Shown piece after piece: positions 42,326 to 44,743 of a stretch of 44,743 nucleotides of DNA (the stretch's first letter is position 1; each line of letters starts with the position of its first letter). The position numbers and the translations under genes were made by a program. A model generated the notes under the pieces. That model was not told the origin of the DNA. It ran no database searches and saw only the letters and a program-made list of their open reading frames with translations. The DNA is from Bacteroidia bacterium (lineage in GTDB: Bacteria; Bacteroidota; Bacteroidia; AKYH767-A; OLB10), in contig JADLBQ010000016.1 in assembly GCA_020847635.1 (NCBI GenBank), positions 1-44,743 of the forward strand, written 5' to 3'.

Positions 42326-42706
42326 ATGCCAGCCAGACAAGTAATTCAATTAGAGTTTCTGATTCATTCATCTCCCAAAATATTGTTTAATTTTTTAAGT
42401 ACTGCACAGGGGCTGGCAGACTGGTTTGCAGATAATGTGAATATAAGTAATGGTATTTATGAATTTAAATGGGGAGATGAGACAGCCTATGCCAGAATTG
42501 GCCATAAGCGGGATGGTAAACTGATTGAATTTATCTGGCTTGATAAAACTGAAAATAACTCACTTCGCTTTGAAATACAAAAAGCTGAATTAACCAACGA
42601 TGTCTCTTTACTTGTAACAGATTATTGCCTTCCAGAGGATGAAGAGGAAACCAGAAGGTTATGGGATGCTCAGATTAATGATCTGAAGCGAATCATTGGC
42701 TCCTGA
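42326..42706 (+). CDS. START-like domain protein (SRPBCC/AHSA1 type)
   Basis: A 126-residue cytoplasmic protein with the helix-grip fold: LEFLIHSSPKILFNFLSTAQGLADWFADNV is the typical opening, YEFKWGDETAYARI and LIEFIWLD are strands, and the C-terminal helix is RRLWDAQINDLKRIIG. The START-like family common in Bacteroidota has about this length. Ligand unknown. Convergent with the DUF5689 gene, 21 bases away, no clear terminator between. Confidence 0.85.
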   Translation: MPARQVIQLEFLIHSSPKILFNFLSTAQGLADWFADNVNISNGIYEFKWGDETAYARIGHKRDGKLIEFIWLDKTENNSLRFEIQKAELTNDVSLLVTDYCLPEDEEETRRLWDAQINDLKRIIGS

Positions 42707-42727
42707 GTAAACTTCAGTGACTTGGAT

Positions 42728-44152
42728 TTATTGAAAGTCAGACATATTGCGTACCGAAATTTCCTTAGTTGTATTAAAGATTGTCAGCAAGCCGGTGACA
42801 CTGACTGTTCCGGTAGGGTAATTGGTCGTTGAAAAAGTTGCCTGATTACGGGTAAACAAGGTGAAAGTGCCGGTTCCGTCATTAAGTGTTTTGTTACCAT
42901 TTAAAGGCTGCGCACCACTGATTGTACAATTATCAATTTTTATAAGGGTTGATTCAAGGTCATTCCAGTTACTGCTGTTCAATTGAGAAATCGTAACGAG
43001 CTGAGGAGTGACATTTCCTGTCCCGGTTTTACTTGCCTGAGCATTAGGAACATTATTAAGCTGAAGCAGGTTATTATACATGCTTAATTCCTGACCGCTG
43101 ACATCTACCTCAAGTTCATCATTCATATCGAAGGTGTGATTTGAGGAAAAACGAATGACAATTCCACCAGTTGAATCCTGAATGACAGCATTTCTGGTAT
43201 CGGTATTCTGATTTAACCGGTCAGAGATGATAATACCCTTAATTTTCTTATTGGCCGGAATGGTTATTGTTGATCCCGAAAACAGTGAACGGACATTCAT
43301 AATCGAAATAAGGGTTGGGCTGCCAGTTCCTCCTCCGCATCTTGTCCTGTTTAGCTGAACATCATTCAAATCGCGGATATAGAGTTGTTTGGTTGATCCG
43401 AAAACCTGGTAAATGGCATATAGCGTTCCGTTGCCTGTAGCTGTCATTGAATTGGCAAAATCAGCATAGCCACTGGTTCGCAGAATAATGGAATTGCCAT
43501 TACAATCTTTTAATGTTCTGTTTACAGATTGTTGCAATGTTGCATTGGCATAAGGCTGAGCAGTGTCAGCTGGTTGAAATTCCACATTTTCAAGCTTTAT
43601 CAGCATGTTCTGATAGGCATCACTAAGTCCGGGGATATCGGTGGTAACTGCAGTTACCTGCAGCCCCCATTTACCTTTAATAAAATAATTCTGGATCAGG
43701 GGTGAGGGGATAGATGCTACAGATGGCGGATTACTGGAGTTATCAATATATCCACCCATCTGAATAAGCTTATTATATTGTCCAATAAAAAGTCCTTTAC
43801 ACTTTACAAATATTTTTCGGCCTACCGGGTATTCGGTATAGAAATCTGTACGATCAATCCGTATGGCAATTCCTGCTGTACCATCCTGAATGATAATACT
43901 CTTATAGAAATTTCCTGATTTGTCATCAGCAGCAACAATACCTTCAATAATAAAGTCTTGATCAACCTGAACTATAGCATTGTGATTCAGGATGGTATCG
44001 GAATACAATGCTTTAAAGCCAGCAATTGTAAGGTTAGATGTTATACCAGCCGGGTCTGAATTATTATTTTCAGGTGGGTCAAATTCATCTTTAAGGCAGG
44101 AGGTAAAGAATAATACCGGAATAAAAGATAATAAGAAGAGCAGCTTTTTCAT
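42728..44152 (-). CDS. DUF5689 surface lipoprotein
   Basis: A 474-residue lipoprotein. The signal ends FFTSC and the mature N-terminus is CLKDEF, which fits the Bacteroidota surface-export signal (x-K-D/E-D/E), so it is likely shown on the cell surface. Two copies of an OB-like DUF5689 unit follow: the first around residues 65-260 (IIQDGTAGIAIRIDRTDF, LYIRDLNDVQL), the second around 275-474 (AVIQDSTGGIVIRF, EISVRNMSDF), each starting near a 'dehydrated OB' strand set. DUF5689 proteins often accompany TonB-dependent receptors and extracellular nucleases or phosphatases. It starts 26 bases after the receptor stop, so it is in the same operon. Confidence 0.85.
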   Translation of the reverse strand: MKKLLFLLSFIPVLFFTSCLKDEFDPPENNNSDPAGITSNLTIAGFKALYSDTILNHNAIVQVDQDFIIEGIVAADDKSGNFYKSIIIQDGTAGIAIRIDRTDFYTEYPVGRKIFVKCKGLFIGQYNKLIQMGGYIDNSSNPPSVASIPSPLIQNYFIKGKWGLQVTAVTTDIPGLSDAYQNMLIKLENVEFQPADTAQPYANATLQQSVNRTLKDCNGNSIILRTSGYADFANSMTATGNGTLYAIYQVFGSTKQLYIRDLNDVQLNRTRCGGGTGSPTLISIMNVRSLFSGSTITIPANKKIKGIIISDRLNQNTDTRNAVIQDSTGGIVIRFSSNHTFDMNDELEVDVSGQELSMYNNLLQLNNVPNAQASKTGTGNVTPQLVTISQLNSSNWNDLESTLIKIDNCTISGAQPLNGNKTLNDGTGTFTLFTRNQATFSTTNYPTGTVSVTGLLTIFNTTKEISVRNMSDFQ

Positions 44153-44178
44153 ATTAATAAATATTCTTAATTATACCA

Positions 44179-44743
44179 TCAGTTAAATCGGAAAATAAAA
44201 CTTAAGAAATAAGTCCGTCCATAAGCGTAAAAATATTTTGGAGGGTATTTATCCGGATTTTGTTGTCTGAAATCAAACCGAAGTTGTTCAAACCCTCCGG
44301 TCTTAAAATTTTGCTCATTCAACAGGTTGGTTATTCCGGCATTTATAACAAAGAATGAGTTTCTTTTAAGGTCCTTGATCAGCCGGTTGATTTTATACGA
44401 CCATGAGAAAAATGCATCAACGGTCAGCTTAGCATCTGCTTTCTCCTGTTTTAAGATTTTCTCGAACTGTTCACTACCGGCATCAAGCAAGTCAAGTGCT
44501 TCAACAGTTCTTCTGATCGGGCTGAAGTCAATGTAGATGTTATCAAAATAATTGACATTGATATTAACCAGCCAAAATTTTGGAGAGCGGTAGCTGACAC
44601 CGGCCGTTAGGGCAGTTTGGGGTATTCCTCCAACTTTGAGATTCTTAATGTAAATCGTTTCATTGGTGTAGAGCGGGGTCGAACTCTGATCTTCTGTAAA
44701 AGTACCATTAGGCCTTGAAGCATAGTAAAACTGGCCAATAGAG
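44179..44743 (-). CDS. TonB-dependent receptor, C-terminal part
   Basis: The frame is open on the minus strand from the window edge to TGA at 44181-44179, about 187 residues. Content is that of late beta-barrel strands of a TonB-dependent outer-membrane receptor: SYRSPKFWLVNINVNYF, DNIYIDFSPIRRT, then VINAGITNLLNEQNFKTGGFEQ, and YGRTYFLSFIFRF at the end, an aromatic-rich last strand. The N-terminal plug is outside. Probably imports a nutrient together with the DUF5689 lipoprotein that follows. The cargo is unknown. Confidence 0.85.
   Translation of the reverse strand, partial: SIGQFYYASRPNGTFTEDQSSTPLYTNETIYIKNLKVGGIPQTALTAGVSYRSPKFWLVNINVNYFDNIYIDFSPIRRTVEALDLLDAGSEQFEKILKQEKADAKLTVDAFFSWSYKINRLIKDLKRNSFFVINAGITNLLNEQNFKTGGFEQLRFDFRQQNPDKYPPKYFYAYGRTYFLSFIFRFN

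Noticed and set aside
1-44743. Defence island, prophage, integron or transposon
   Set aside because: No transposase, integrase, restriction, toxin-antitoxin or phage gene is visible, and composition does not shift; the genes are mostly housekeeping and envelope functions.

Overview
The window reads as a stretch of core chromosome from a member of the Bacteroidota, probably an environmental lineage near the Chitinophagia, Sphingobacteriia or Cytophagia; the genus cannot be fixed from the sequence. Evidence: a secreted protein with a type IX secretion (T9SS) type A C-terminal domain, a PD40/OmpA protein of the PorE kind, a GldA/GldF/GldG-type ABC exporter, a TonB-dependent receptor beside a DUF5689 lipoprotein with a surface-export signature, a propeller/Y_Y_Y sensor kinase, Bacteroidota -7 promoter elements (TAnnTTTG) before many genes, and almost no Shine-Dalgarno sequences. 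Composition is AT-rich and even. I see no tRNA, rRNA, CRISPR array, insertion sequence or phage gene.

Layout. 1-5.6 kb (+): 3' end of a PD40/OmpA gene, a secreted DUF4412-like protein and a terminator, then a tight operon of a GNAT acetyltransferase, a seven-haem TPR cytochrome, an Hsp15-like S4 protein and a membrane-anchored PF10023 zinc aminopeptidase. 5.7-8.9 kb (-): GldA-GldF-GldG type exporter. 9.0-12 kb (+): GNAT, UbiA prenyltransferase related to archaeal-lipid enzymes, Maf pyrophosphatase and an EamA transporter, the first three overlapping. 12-18.3 kb: a T9SS cargo protein (-), diverging from a sensor kinase and a REC-PAS-LytTR regulator (+). 18.3-24.7 kb: a membrane VWA-like protein, LolD-like ATPase, YqgE/AlgH, PdxH, a secreted VWA-like protein and a DUF4340 protein, in alternating orientation with two 3-bp convergent junctions. 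24.7-28.6 kb: PNP and LpxK (-) diverging from Nif3-like and zinc-ribbon coiled-coil genes (+). 28.9-36.3 kb (+): RadC, polysaccharide deacetylase, FemAB-like transferase, Upp, a membrane protein, an orphan MacB/FtsX-type permease, the S6-S18-L9 operon and EF-P. 36.4-41.1 kb (-): ApaG, then an operon of sugar oxidoreductase, lipoprotein, polyprenyl-phosphate sugar transferase and 3-hydroxyacyl-CoA dehydrogenase. 41.2-44.7 kb: FAH-family enzyme and START-like protein (+) facing a DUF5689 lipoprotein and the 3' end of a TonB-dependent receptor (-).

Themes are envelope building (LpxK, LolD, sugar transferase, deacetylase/FemAB pair, UbiA enzyme), secretion and surface display, nucleotide salvage or cleaning (PNP, Upp, Maf) and translation (S6, S18, L9, EF-P, Hsp15). 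No single locus is an obvious new defence or mobile system. The best leads are an EF-P whose tip residue is Asn instead of Lys or Arg, a strong Shine-Dalgarno before rplI alone in the S6/S18 operon, several promoter elements almost touching start codons, and the archaeal-type prenyltransferase. Many open frames begin at upstream TTG or GTG codons that are probably not real starts; starts were moved where motifs, family length or promoters argued for it.
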